Made by a program: the position numbers and the translations under genes | The notes under the pieces: generated by a model | The model's database searches: none | Told to the model about the DNA's origin: nothing | What the model saw: the letters and a program-made list of their open reading frames with translations, nothing else | Origin: Gaiellasilicea sp963791905 | GTDB taxonomy: Bacteria; Actinomycetota; Thermoleophilia; Gaiellales; Gaiellaceae | NCBI GenBank assembly: GCA_963791905.1 | Contig: CAWBTX010000006.1 | Span: 793,756 to 857,755 of the forward strand | Direction of reading: 5' to 3' | DNA length: 64,000 nucleotides | In this document: one piece after another, positions 17,421 to 26,421 of the stretch | Layout: every line of letters begins with the position of its first letter | Numbering within the stretch: the stretch's first letter is position 1

Positions 17421-18406
17421 GCGAGGGCTCTTTCGTACGCGGCGACGGCTGCCTCGGCGGCTCGCTCCCACGTGTAGAGCCGTGCCCGCTCGAGGCCGAT
17501 CGGGATCAGCTCGTCGCGCCGGCGGTCGGCCTCCTCGATGCCGGCGGCGATCGAGGCCGCGTCGTACGGATCGACGAGCACTCCTGCGTCGCCGACGACC
17601 TCGGCCATCGCGCTCGCGCGCGTGGTCACGACCGGCGTGCCGCAGGCCATCGCCTCGGCGGCGGGGATGCCGAAGCCCTCGTACAGCGAGGGAAAGACGA
17701 GGCAGCGCGCTCCCCGGTAGAGGCGCGCGAGCTCCTCGTCCGGAACGAAGCCGAGCCGGCTGACGTGAGCTCCGGTGACGTCGACGTCGCCCCAGCCGGG
17801 ATCGCCGACGACGCGGAGCTCGACGCCTGCGCGCCCGGCGGCGTCGACCACTCGCACGAGGTTCTTCCGGGGCTCGACCGTGCCGACCGCCAGTGCATAG
17901 CCGCCGTTCGCGGCCGGGCCGTCCGCTCTGAAGACGGGCTCGACCGCGTTGGGCACGACGTCGATCCTGTCGGGGTCGACGCCTGCGAGCTCCATCACCT
18001 CTCGCTTGGAGAACTCCGACACCGCCACGACGCGGTCGGCCGCACGGATCGATCGCCGCAGCGCGGTGCGGCCGTAGAGCCGCGTCCAGAGCGGGAACAC
18101 CTCCGGATGCCTGAGGACGGCGAGGTCGTGCACCGTGAGGATCGTCGGCACTCGGGCGCGCAGCGGCGCGCGGAAGACGGTGCAGTGGAGGACGTCGACG
18201 CCGGCCCGGGCCGCGCTGCGGGGCAGCAGGACGGGGTACCACGCGACGTCCCGGGCGACGGCGGTGAGCCGTCCGGCGCCGCCCCAGGTGAGCGGCACGA
18301 CCTCGACGTCGCTGCGAGCCTCGAGCGCGCCGCGCAGGCCCTTCACCCAGCGTGCAGTGCCGGCGCGCGTCTGGACGAGCGGGGCGATGTCGAGCCCGAC
18401 CTTCAC
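17417..18406 (-). CDS. GT4 glycosyltransferase
   Basis: GT-B fold, family 4. VKVGLDIAPLVQTRAGTARW at the N terminus gives the Gly-rich acceptor-side loop; then TVHDLAVLRHPEVF, VAVSEFSKREVMEL, YALAVGTVEPRKNL and FPSLYEGFGIPAAEAMACG with the E-x7-E pair. GTG 18406 (329 residues) is preferred to the upstream GTG-led extension because it makes a GTGA overlap with the preceding gene's corrected stop and matches where related proteins begin. Closely similar to its two neighbours, suggesting duplication and divergence. Intact. Confidence 0.86.
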   Translation of the reverse strand: MKVGLDIAPLVQTRAGTARWVKGLRGALEARSDVEVVPLTWGGAGRLTAVARDVAWYPVLLPRSAARAGVDVLHCTVFRAPLRARVPTILTVHDLAVLRHPEVFPLWTRLYGRTALRRSIRAADRVVAVSEFSKREVMELAGVDPDRIDVVPNAVEPVFRADGPAANGGYALAVGTVEPRKNLVRVVDAAGRAGVELRVVGDPGWGDVDVTGAHVSRLGFVPDEELARLYRGARCLVFPSLYEGFGIPAAEAMACGTPVVTTRASAMAEVVGDAGVLVDPYDAASIAAGIEEADRRRDELIPIGLERARLYTWERAAEAAVAAYERALA

Positions 18407-19474
18407 GCGATCGCCTCCTCGAACGCGCGCAGGTGGATCTCGCCGGTTCGCCGCCACGTGAACGCGGCGGCGTGGGCGAGCCCGCGTGCAGCCAGCTCCT
18501 CTCGCCGGTCGAGGGCCTCACGGATTCCCGCCGTCATGGCCTCGGGATCGTCCGGATCCACCCGAACGGCGGCATCGCCGCAGGCCTCGTCGAGCGAGGC
18601 ATGCGACGGACGCCACGACCGGAACGCCGCACGCCATCGCCTCGACGATCGGGATGCCGAAGCCCTCGAACCGCGACGGGTACGCGAAGACGGTGGCCCC
18701 GCGCATCAGCGCCGGCGCCTCCGCGTACGGGACGAAGCCGAGCTTGAGGATCGCGGGGTCGTCCAGGAGCGGCGGATCGCCCCAGCCCGCGGCTCCCGCG
18801 ACCGCGAGCGCCAGCTCGTCGCGAAGCGGCCGCCACGCCTCGACGAGGGTGCCGAGGTTCTTCCGCGGCTCCAGGGTCGCGAGGCTGAGCACGTACGGCC
18901 GGCCGAACGAGGTGTGCGCGCCGTCAGGGCCGTAGCCTGCGCCGACGCCCGGCGGCGCGACGCGGATGCGCTCACGGGGGATCCGCAGCAGCTCCTCGAC
19001 GTCGCGGCCGGTGAACTCCGAGTTGACGAAGACGAGGTCGCACTCCGCGGTGCGTGAGTACTTGTAGCCGTGCATCGACCGGGTTCGCGGTGTCACCCAC
19101 TCCGGGAAGCGGAGCGGGACGAGGTCGTGGATCATCGTCGACCGGACGCCCCGGCGCTGCGGAGGCACCTGCCAGTCGGTGAAGTGCAGCACGTCGAAGC
19201 CGCCCAACCAGCGCTCGGCAGCCGGCCGGCGCGCGCGGCTCCAGCCCATCCGGAACGCGTGTGAGAACGGGAGCACGAGCGTCCGGGTGTCGACAGGCAG
19301 GCCAGCGAGCGCCTCGCGGATCCGACCTCGCCCCCGTGGGCTCGTCGGCGCGAAGGCGACGACCTCGTGCGCCCCGTCGGCGGCCTCGAGGAGCCCTTGC
19401 AGCGAGCCGAGGATGTAGTTGCCGATGCCCGTCCGCGGATGCGAGAGCGGGCTCACGTCCCAGGCGATCCTCAC
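18403..19474 (-). CDS. GT4 glycosyltransferase (one frameshift)
   Basis: GT-B family 4. Starts MRIAWDVSPLSHPRTGIGNY (GTG 19474); has MIHDLVPLRFPEW, VNSEFTGRDVEELL, YVLSLATLEPRKNLG and AYPSRFEGFGIPIVEAMACG. Near 18605-18613 one extra base shifts the frame; beyond it the other frame reads SLDEACGDAAVRVDPDDPEA and FTWRRTGEIHLRAFEEA to TGA 18403, a normal GT4 C terminus. About 357 residues. Overlaps both neighbours by four bases. Third of three tandem, mutually similar GT4 genes. Confidence 0.82.
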
Positions 19475-21547
19475 GGCTCGACGTGGAAGTTCCTGAAATG
19501 CACGCCGAGCTCGCGCGTGTCCCCGTTCTCGCCGTTCGTCTCCTCGGCCGGCACCTTCGTCTCCGCGATGTCGAACACGACCGTGCAGGCGCCGCTCTCA
19601 GGGCGGAGCGGTACGTGGATCACCGTCGAGCCGAGCGGCGGGACGCGAACCCGCTCGACGACCTGGCCGCCGACGCTCGCCGTCACCGTCTGCGCTTCCG
19701 TGAAGAGCGCTGGGTCGCTCTCGAGGGCGACGGCGAGCGTGCCGCCGCGGCAGTTCTGCCGCGTGAAGGTGACCTGCTTCCCCGACCAGGAGTCGTTCGG
19801 GTAGAGCCCGGTGATGTCGGTCTCCGATGAGACGAGGGGCTCGTCGAGGCGCCACAGGGTGAGGCCGAGGGCCACATCCTGCGCGACGACGGAGCCCCGG
19901 TCCGGCGAGATCGTGCTGTCGAGGAGCACGTACCGCTCGTCGAGGCTCTGGTTGCTGACCAGCCGGACGGCGCCGTCTCTCTGGTCGATTCGCACCTCGG
20001 TCTCCGCGAGACCACCCGGTGTCGGACCGCCGACGTAGTAGATCGGCCCGACCCGCCGGTTGAAGAATTCGTTCTGGTTGACGACGAACCGATCCGGCAG
20101 CCCGGTCCAGACGATCGCCACGCTCGCGTCCTTCGGCACCGCCGTGTCGATCCAGCTTCGGTCGCCGGTCTGGATGCCCTGGAAGAGCGCACCCGCAGAC
20201 GCGCGCTTGAATCCCCGCTCGCCCGACCAGATGTTCCTGCGACATCGCGAGGAAGAAGACGAGCGTGACGAAAGGGAGCACCAGCGCGTACCTGCGTGGG
20301 ATGAGCAGGAGGAGCGCGGCCGCGAGCGCGCCTCCGAGGAGCACGGTCGCGTCGATCGAATCGAAGAGCAGCGAGCCGTACGCGTCCCAGATGGGAAGCA
20401 AGGCGAGCGTGTCGGAGATCGCGCCCGTCTCGACGAACCGCTCGAACGGGATCGCGAGCGGCAGGAGCGCCGCGCCCACGGCCGCCGATGCAGCCAGGAC
20501 CAGCGGCCGAGGTGCGCCACGGTCGACCCAGACCAGCAGGCCGATCAGGAAGAACGGCGCGACGATAAATGTGTTTCGCTCCTGAATCCGGTTCGCGAAC
20601 ACCGAGGCGAACGCCGCGACGACGAGCAGGAGCGAGACGGAGAGCGCGATCCCGGCGGCCACAAAGGGGCCGATCGGCGGATCGAGCCGCCGGGCGAGGG
20701 CGGCCACGATGATGAACGCGGCGAAGGGCAGGACGCCGAGGTAGAGATCGAGCTCCGCGAGGTGGTACAGGAAGAAGCGCGCGACCTGATCGAACTGATA
20801 GTCGCCGTCGCCGACGACCGAGTAGGCGCCGAGGAGATCCGTGAGCGAGCGACCTCGCGCAGCCTGCCCGGCCACCACGAGCAGGCTCACTCCTGCGATC
20901 ACGGCGTAGAGGGCGAGGAAGGGCCTCAGGCTCGCGCGCAACGGCTGCTTCTGGAACAGCGCGAGCAGGAGCGGCGCGAGGAGGATCGCGGGCACGAGCG
21001 CCACCGCCTGTACACGCGTGCCGAAGGCGACCGCGACCAGCGCGAGCAGGATTGCCTGTCGGGCCGGCGTCGGCCGCTCGAGGACGAGCACGAGCACGAG
21101 CGCGACGGTGAGGAAGAGTGGGTAGAAGACGTTCTCGGTCATGACCGTCCCCGTGTAGACGAGGGACGGCACGGCGACCGCGAGCAGCGCTGCGAGGAGC
21201 GAAAGCGGCGGTTCGAGCACTCGCCGAGCGAGGAAGTACGCAGGGATCGCGGCCAGGGACATGTACAGCGCATTCAGGGTCTTGACCGCCGAGTAGGCGT
21301 CCGGCAGGTTCTCGAAGAGCGCGTACGCCGGGCTGATCAGGAGCGGGTAGACGACGCTGAAGCCGCCGGCGTCGACGTCGCGCACGCGGAGGGCGCCGTC
21401 CGCGGCGATGCTGCGTGCGAGCTCCGAGTAGATGAGCTCGTCGACCATGATGAACGGCGCCACCATCCCCCGGGCGAGCCACGCCCGCACGAGGAACGAG
21501 CCGGCGACGATCGCGGCGAGCCAGCCCCACGGCGGCACTCGCCGCAC
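19471..21547 (-). CDS. Polytopic GT-C glycosyltransferase-like membrane protein (one frameshift)
   Basis: PMT/ArnT-like integral membrane protein with about twelve hydrophobic segments and a soluble C-terminal domain ending HFRNFHVEP. The first periplasmic loop carries MVDELIYSELARSIAADG, matching the acidic motif of the protein at 13520-15631, so the two are paralogues. A single shift near 20235 joins MSQEH to NIWSGERGFKR. About 690 residues. GTG 21547 begins one base from the edge of the 161-base palindrome; the only Shine-Dalgarno-like bases (AGAGG on the minus strand) lie inside the palindrome's terminal repeat. Probably transfers a sugar from a lipid carrier; acceptor unknown. Confidence 0.72.
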
Positions 21548-21548
21548 A

Positions 21549-21709
21549 AGAGCCTCTGACGCGATGAAGCTGAGTCGTCAGACGGCGCTGCGCGGCGCGA
21601 CGCGGCGTCCTCAGTCGCGCCCATATTCACCAATATGGGCGCTCCCGCGTCCTTGCGTCGCACCACGCATCGCAGTCTGCCGACGAGGCCCCATCACGTC
21701 AGAGGCTCT
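21549..21709. repeat. 161-base near-perfect long palindrome inside the GT operon
   Basis: Two arms of 79 and 78 bases (21549-21627 and 21632-21709) are inverted repeats around a 4-base CACC loop. The outer 13 bases (AGAGCCTCTGACG) and inner 11 bases (GCGCCCATATT) pair perfectly; the middle aligns at roughly 70 percent. Many arm mismatches would be G-U pairs in RNA made from the minus strand, the strand on which both flanking genes are transcribed. It fills exactly the space between the stop at 21710 and the GTG at 21547. No flanking target duplication and no transposase are seen. It could be a structured RNA, a processing or attenuation site, or a MITE-like remnant. Confidence 0.8.
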
Positions 21710-22954
21710 CTAACGACCAAGCTCGACCTCGGCGAGACGGCGCGCGAGCTCGGCCGCTTCCGGTGAGCCGGGCTCGATCCCGACCTCGCCGGCTGCGCTC
21801 GCGACCTCGCCGAGAACTGCGTCGGCGACGGCCTCACCGCCCGCCGCCTGCTCGACCGCCGCGGCGTAAAGCTCTGCAACTCGCTCGAGGTCGTGCTCGC
21901 GCCGCGCCAGCTCCGCCGCGGCGCTGCCCATCGCGCGGCGTGCTTCCTCCTCGCGCGCGAGCAGCTCGAGCGCCGCGTGCAGCGCCTCGACCTCGCCCGC
22001 ATCGACTGGAATCTTGAGCGCGACCTCGTCGGGGAGCTCGGAGAACCAGCCGACGTCGCTGACGACGAGCGGCTTGCCGAGCGAGAGCTGGCGCACGACG
22101 CTGCCCGACGTCTCTCCCATCGTCGGCGCCCTGAGATTGACGCAGAGGTCGCACGCGGCCATCAGCGACCACAGACGATCCTCGTCGACGTAGTCCTCCC
22201 GGACGATGCCCTCACCGGACAGGCCCAGGCGCTGGAGGCGGCGCTCGAGATCGAAGCCCGGCGAGGTCGCTCCGACGAGGAGGAGCCTCGCTTCGGGGCG
22301 GTTGCGGCGGAGTCGCGCGAAGGCCTCGAGGAGCTGCGGGATGCGCTTGCTCGAGTTGACATTGCCGAAGCAGCCGATGAGCGGCCGGCCGTCCGGGGCC
22401 GCTCGGTCTTGCGCGAGCGGCGGGACGGGCCACGCCGGGTGCGGGATCCGCCAGATCGGCCCCTCGTAGCCCGCGCCCCGGGCCTTCCCCTCCACGTACT
22501 CCGAGTGGACGATCAGGCCGGTGGCGTGGTCGAGCACCTCTCCGGCGAGGTGGAACTCGTCCGCTCGGCTCTCCCACAGAGGCGGGATGCGCTTGTCGAG
22601 CACGCCGTGGCCGAGCAGCCGCCCGACCACACCGCCCTCGCGCTCCATGGCGTCGAGATAGCCGTGCCCGTCGCGACGTCCGATCGTCAGGCCGGCGACG
22701 AGGTGGTGCAGCACGAAGTCGTGCAGGACGACGACGCCTGCCCGCCGGCGCAGGGCGTCCACGATCCAGCCGTGTGCATCCGGGTTGTTCCCGACGTGGT
22801 AGAGCGAGACGTCGGTGCCTCGTGGAGGGCGCCTCTTGCCGCGCCGGACGACCTGCACGTCGAGCCGTCGCGCGAGGGCGGGCAGGAGCAGGGCGCTGTA
22901 GTCCGCGATCCCGGACCGCTCCGGCGGCATCGGCGAGTAGTAGGCGACCTTCAC
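21710..22954 (-). CDS. GT4 glycosyltransferase
   Basis: GT-B family 4 enzyme, 414 residues. Starts VKVAYYSPMPPERSGIADY at GTG 22954, which forms a GTGA overlap with the upstream gene; a 755-residue continuous frame exists only because the frameshifted upstream gene reads through into it. Typical elements: YHVGNNPDAHGWI, VVLHDFVLHHL, IGCFGNVNSSKRI and LGKPLVVSDVGWFSELP. The last 40 residues form an additional acidic helical tail (residues about 375-414). Its stop codon abuts the 161-base palindrome. Sugar specificity cannot be inferred. Confidence 0.84.
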   Translation of the reverse strand: MKVAYYSPMPPERSGIADYSALLLPALARRLDVQVVRRGKRRPPRGTDVSLYHVGNNPDAHGWIVDALRRRAGVVVLHDFVLHHLVAGLTIGRRDGHGYLDAMEREGGVVGRLLGHGVLDKRIPPLWESRADEFHLAGEVLDHATGLIVHSEYVEGKARGAGYEGPIWRIPHPAWPVPPLAQDRAAPDGRPLIGCFGNVNSSKRIPQLLEAFARLRRNRPEARLLLVGATSPGFDLERRLQRLGLSGEGIVREDYVDEDRLWSLMAACDLCVNLRAPTMGETSGSVVRQLSLGKPLVVSDVGWFSELPDEVALKIPVDAGEVEALHAALELLAREEEARRAMGSAAAELARREHDLERVAELYAAAVEQAAGGEAVADAVLGEVASAAGEVGIEPGSPEAAELARRLAEVELGR

Positions 22955-23977
22955 GACAGCAGGCGCTCGATGCAGCGGTCCCACGTCACGGCCGCCGCGA
23001 GCTCCCGCCCCGCGCGCCCGTAGCTGCGGGCCTCGTCCGGGTTGGCGCGCAGGTACTCCGCCGCGCGCGCGAGCTCCGTTGGATCGGGCGCCGTCACGAG
23101 CCCGGTGGCGCGGTCGGTGACGATCTCGAGCGGCCCGCCGGCGTCCGTCGTCGTCAGGACGGGCTTCTCGGACAGGAACGCCTCGTACGGCACCATGCCG
23201 AAGTCCTCGTCCACTGGCGCGTAGTAGACGGCCAGGCAGCGTGCATAGAGGGAGGCGAGCGCGTCGTCGTCGACGCGGCCGGTGAACTCGGCGCGGCCGT
23301 TCAGGCCTCGCTCGCGCGCCAGCGCCTCGAGCCGCTGCGCGGTCGGGGCCGTCCCCGCTCACGACCACGCGCAGCGACGGGTCGAGCGCGGCAGCCTCGA
23401 GCAGGAGATCGTTCCGTTTCGCGCGATCGAGTCGGCCGACGGAGAGGACGAAGTCGCCGTACTCGTCGCAGCGATAAGGGAGCGCCTGCGGCGGGTGGGG
23501 CATCACCTCGGCCGCAAGCCCGGTGGAGCGCTCGATCCGCTGCGCGACGTTCTGCGACGTGGCGAAGAGCCGCTTGGCCTCGCCGAGCGCGATTCGGTCC
23601 AGGCGTTGGACCGAGCGCCGCAGGGCCCGGTCCCGGGCTGATTCGTCGAACTGGCCGAGATCGGTTCGGTCCAGCTCGTACGCCTGCCGGAACTGGTGCA
23701 GGACCCAGACGCGCTTCTCCGGGTGCCGGATGCAGTAGGACGGGAACTTCGTCGCGACCACGAGATCGATCGGGCGGCCGTCGCTCTCCGTCAGGTCGAG
23801 CAGGCGCCAGAGGAACGCCTGGCTGAGGACACGCGCGCCGGGATACCACTTGAAGGGAACGGTCACGAGCTCCGCCTCGTACCCGCGCGCCCGCAGCTCG
23901 CCGACCAGCGTGTCCGCGAAGATCTCGGCGCCGCCCTGGACGAACGGCACCTGGGGAGCACAGACGGCGACTCTCAT
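22951..23977 (-). CDS. GT4 glycosyltransferase (one frameshift)
   Basis: GT-B family 4. N terminus MRVAVCAPQVPFVQGGAEIF with the Gly-Gly-Ala-Glu loop, then VLHQFRQAYELDRTDLG, FVLSVGRLDRAKRNDLLLEA. Near 23345 the frame shifts; the remainder (DEDFGMVPYEAFLSEKPVL, DAGGPLEIV) is in another frame and ends at TGA 22951. In the family E-x7-E position the sequence reads EDFGMVPYEAF, keeping the second Glu. About 342 residues. ATGA overlap with the small gene upstream and GTGA overlap with the GT4 downstream. Confidence 0.8.
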
Positions 23978-24372
23978 TGCCGGTCTTTGAGCTCGGCCTC
24001 GAGGGCGGCGACGCGCGCCTCGAGGTCGTCGATCAGTCGCAGTGCGGCGGCGTTGAACGAGCGCTGGTCGTAGGCGAGCGGCTCGACGTACCAGCGCATC
24101 AGCTTGCGCAACACGGCCTTCGCCGGGTTGGCGAGCTTGCCGCGGAAACCCGGGCGCAGCTGCAGCGAGCGGTCAGCGGAGACGGGCCAGAGGCGCTCCG
24201 CCTCGGCCCGTGCAGCCAACCGCTCCTCGTCGCCGCCCTCCCCGCGGACGCCGGGCGCCGCGCCCGAACGCCGCACCTCGTCCTTCAGCTGCGCGAAGAG
24301 CGCGGCGAGATCGACGTCGTCGGACGTCGAAATGCCTGCAGATGCCCCTGTTTTGGCCGCCCCGTCCTGCAC
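23974..24372 (-). CDS. Small helical protein with a WYVEPL-type motif (132 aa)
   Basis: No enzymatic domain. Residues about 90-110 read LMRWYVEPLAYDQRSFNAA, followed by a C-terminal coiled coil (LRLIDDLEARVAALEAELKD). From memory, stretches like this appear as N-terminal extensions of glycan-cluster methyltransferases and glycosyltransferases in Thermoleophilia; here it stands alone between a methyltransferase and a GT4. Start GTG 24372 lies nine bases after the methyltransferase stop; its end overlaps the GT4 start (ATGA). A TAGAAT six bases upstream overlaps the preceding stop codon and may or may not be a promoter. Possible scaffold or partner subunit. Confidence 0.6.
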   Translation of the reverse strand: MQDGAAKTGASAGISTSDDVDLAALFAQLKDEVRRSGAAPGVRGEGGDEERLAARAEAERLWPVSADRSLQLRPGFRGKLANPAKAVLRKLMRWYVEPLAYDQRSFNAAALRLIDDLEARVAALEAELKDRQ

Positions 24373-24381
24373 CGATGCATT

Positions 24382-25312
24382 CTAGCCCCGACGCCGGAAG
24401 AGGAACCCGCCGTGGCCGGTCGGGCTCTCAGGCGCACCCTGGGCCGAAAGCCAGGCGTCGAGGAGGAACTCCTGCACGAGCTCCAGTGAGGCTCGCTCTG
24501 CGCAAGCAAGCAGCTCGTTGCGGTTGACGACCCAGCCGAGGTACTCGGTGCCGTAGCCATAGGCATGGGCGCGCTGGATGACCGTGAAGGAGGGCACCTC
24601 GCGCGCCAGCGGCAGACGAGTGATGTAGGTGTACACCTCCATCACTTCGGCCAGATCGGCCAGGGTCGCGCACCAATCCTCGCTGTACTGGAGCGAGCCG
24701 CTCGCCATGACGAGGTCGTACCTCCGGTCGCGCCACGAGTCGTCGGAGACGAATCGCCCGGGCAGCTCCAGCTCGCGCGCGACCTGCGACGATGCGAGGC
24801 ACCTCCTTGCACGTGTAGTCGAGCTCGACCCCTGGGAGCACCTTTCCGGCGAGCAGGGCGTAGTGCCCGATCCCGCCGCCCCAGTCGAGGAGCGACACGC
24901 GCTCCTTGCCGCGGGCAGCGAGGGCCAGCACGTACGCGAACGTGACGAGCATGTTGTGCGCCGCGACGTCGTCCGTGCCGACGTCCTCGTCCGCGCGCAC
25001 CTCGTGGTAGACGCCGAGCGGGGCGGGGCCGGCCAGTGCGCGGGCATACGAGTCCCACTTGGCGCGATATGCCTCGGCGACGCCGGTGACGTCCCAGCCC
25101 GTGAGCCGGGGATCGGTCCGCGCGCGACTCCAGCCCTCGGGCGCGTACTCCCACTCCGGCTCCGGGTCGGCCGGCGGGGCCTCCGGCTCGGGCTCGGCCG
25201 TGGCGTCAGGCGGGCGCAGGCCGAGCTTGATCAGCAGCGTCTTCGCGCCGAGCACGAGGATCGGCGGCGTGATCGCCTTGATCCACCACTTCAGCCGCGG
25301 ACCTTCTGTCAC
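24382..25312 (-). CDS. Methyltransferase, TIGR04325-like (one frameshift)
   Basis: SAM-dependent methyltransferase of the kind found in surface-glycan clusters. N terminus VTEGPRLKWWIKAITPP from GTG 25312, a proline-rich linker near residues 35-55, then the SAM loop SLLDWGGGIGHYALL and, after a shift near 24800, LVMASGSLQYSEDW, YTYITRLPLAREVPSFTVIQ and YLGWVVNRNELL, which together match the TIGR04325 pattern. About 309 residues. The start forms a GTGA overlap with the DegT gene. Its substrate is probably the sugar made by the neighbouring SDR and aminotransferase, by context only. Confidence 0.72.
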
Positions 25313-26421
25313 CGAGCGACCCGCAGTCGCGAGAACGAGGCGTGGACCGCGTCGATGACGAACTCGGCCTCCTCGTCGCGCAGCTCCGGGTAGAGCGGCA
25401 GGCTCAGGACTTCCGCGCACAGGCGCTCGCTCACCGGCAGGCGCCCGGGGCGGGCCAGCGATTCGAAGGCGACATTGCCGTGGACCGGACGGTCGTAGTG
25501 GACGAGCGTGCTCACGCCGCATTGGGCCAGATTGGCGCGCAGCGACTCGCGCTGCACAGCGCTCACGACATAGAGATGCCACACGTGCTCGCCGTCCTCG
25601 GCGGGTGCCGGCAGCCGCACGGGCAACCCGGCGAGGCCCTCGTCGTAGCGCCCCGCCAGCTCGCGCCGCCGTGCGTTCCAGACGTCCAGGAACGGCAGTT
25701 TCGCGCGCAGCACCGCTGCCTGGAGCGGGTCGAGCCGGCTATTGCGTCCGGGCCCGGTTGCACCGTTGCCCGCGCCGTAGGCCCGCAGGCAGCGCACGCG
25801 TTCGGCGAGCGTTGCGATTGCTCGTGACCACCGCGCCGGCGTCGCCGAGGGCGCCGAGGTTCTTCGTCGGGTAGAAGCTGAAGGCGGCTGCATCGCCGAA
25901 CGTGCCGGCCCTGCGCCCGTCCCTCCGCGCGCCGTGGGCCTGGGCGACGTCCTCGACCACGAGCAACCCGCGGTCGCGGGCGAACGCCAGGATCGAGTCC
26001 ATCTCGGCGAGGCGGCCGTAGAGATGGACGGGCACGATCGCGCGCGGCACGGGGCCCGCACGCGTCCTCGCAGGCGCTCTGGGTCGAGGGTCATCGTCAG
26101 CGGGTCGGCGTCGACGAGCACCGGAGTCGCGCCCGTCGCGACGATCGCCGCAACGGTCGGCACGCACGTGTTCGCGGCCGTGATGACCTCGTCGCCGGCA
26201 CCGATGCCGAGCCCGCGCAGGGCGAGCTCGAGAGCGTCGGTCCCGGAGTTGACGCCGACGGCGTAGCCGGCGCCGCAGAACATTGCGAACTCGTGCTCGA
26301 AGGCCTCGACCTCCTCGCCGCCGACATAGATGCCGCCGTCGAGAACGCGCGAAATGGCGTGATCGAGTTCGAGCCGCAGCGCCTCGGTCTGGCGCGCGAG
26401 GTCGAGGAAGCGCACGCTCAT
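25309..26421 (-). CDS. DegT/DnrJ/EryC1 sugar aminotransferase (two frameshifts)
   Basis: PLP enzyme that aminates a nucleotide-linked keto-sugar. ATG 26421 (MSVRFLDLARQTEALRLE) overlaps the SDR stop. N-terminal VGVNSGTDALELALRGLGI holds the phosphate-binding loop. Between about 26060 and 25810 the reading moves to another frame, which supplies VEDVAQAHGA and the catalytic lysine in FYPTKNLGALGDAG, then returns to give YGAGNGATGPGRNSRLDPLQ and the C-terminal domain. Two compensating shifts in the middle of an otherwise perfect gene look like consensus errors. About 370 residues, normal for the VI-beta aminotransferase group (FdtB/DesV-like). Product probably a dTDP- or UDP-amino-deoxysugar. 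Confidence 0.8.
   Translation of the reverse strand: MSVRFLDLARQTEALRLELDHAISRVLDGGIYVGGEEVEAFEHEFAMFCGAGYAVGVNSGTDALELALRGLGIGAGDEVITAANTCVPTVAAIVATGATPVLVDADPLTMTLDPERLRGRVRAPCRARSCPSISTAASPRWTRSWRSPATAGCSWSRTSPRPTARGGTGAGPARSAMQPPSASTRRRTSAPSATPARWSRAIATLAERVRCLRAYGAGNGATGPGRNSRLDPLQAAVLRAKLPFLDVWNARRRELAGRYDEGLAGLPVRLPAPAEDGEHVWHLYVVSAVQRESLRANLAQCGVSTLVHYDRPVHGNVAFESLARPGRLPVSERLCAEVLSLPLYPELRDEEAEFVIDAVHASFSRLRVAR

Noticed and set aside
16004..19057. Long plus-strand open frame (over 1000 codons)
   Set aside because: Antisense shadow of four clearly real minus-strand glycosyltransferase genes; no domain or sensible composition.
21549..21709. Palindrome as an insertion sequence or transposon end pair
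   Set aside because: No transposase, no flanking direct duplication (left flank GCCGCACA, right flank CTAACGAC), and the interior is the hairpin itself.
21710..23977. Apparent 755-residue double glycosyltransferase
   Set aside because: Two separate genes: the upstream one is frameshifted and reads by accident into the next, which has its own GTG in a GTGA overlap at 22951-22954.
24379..24384. Minus-strand TAGAAT as a promoter for the 132-residue protein
   Set aside because: It overlaps the stop codon of the preceding gene, so the match may be chance; not listed as a feature, though spacing to GTG 24372 (6 bases) fits the pattern.
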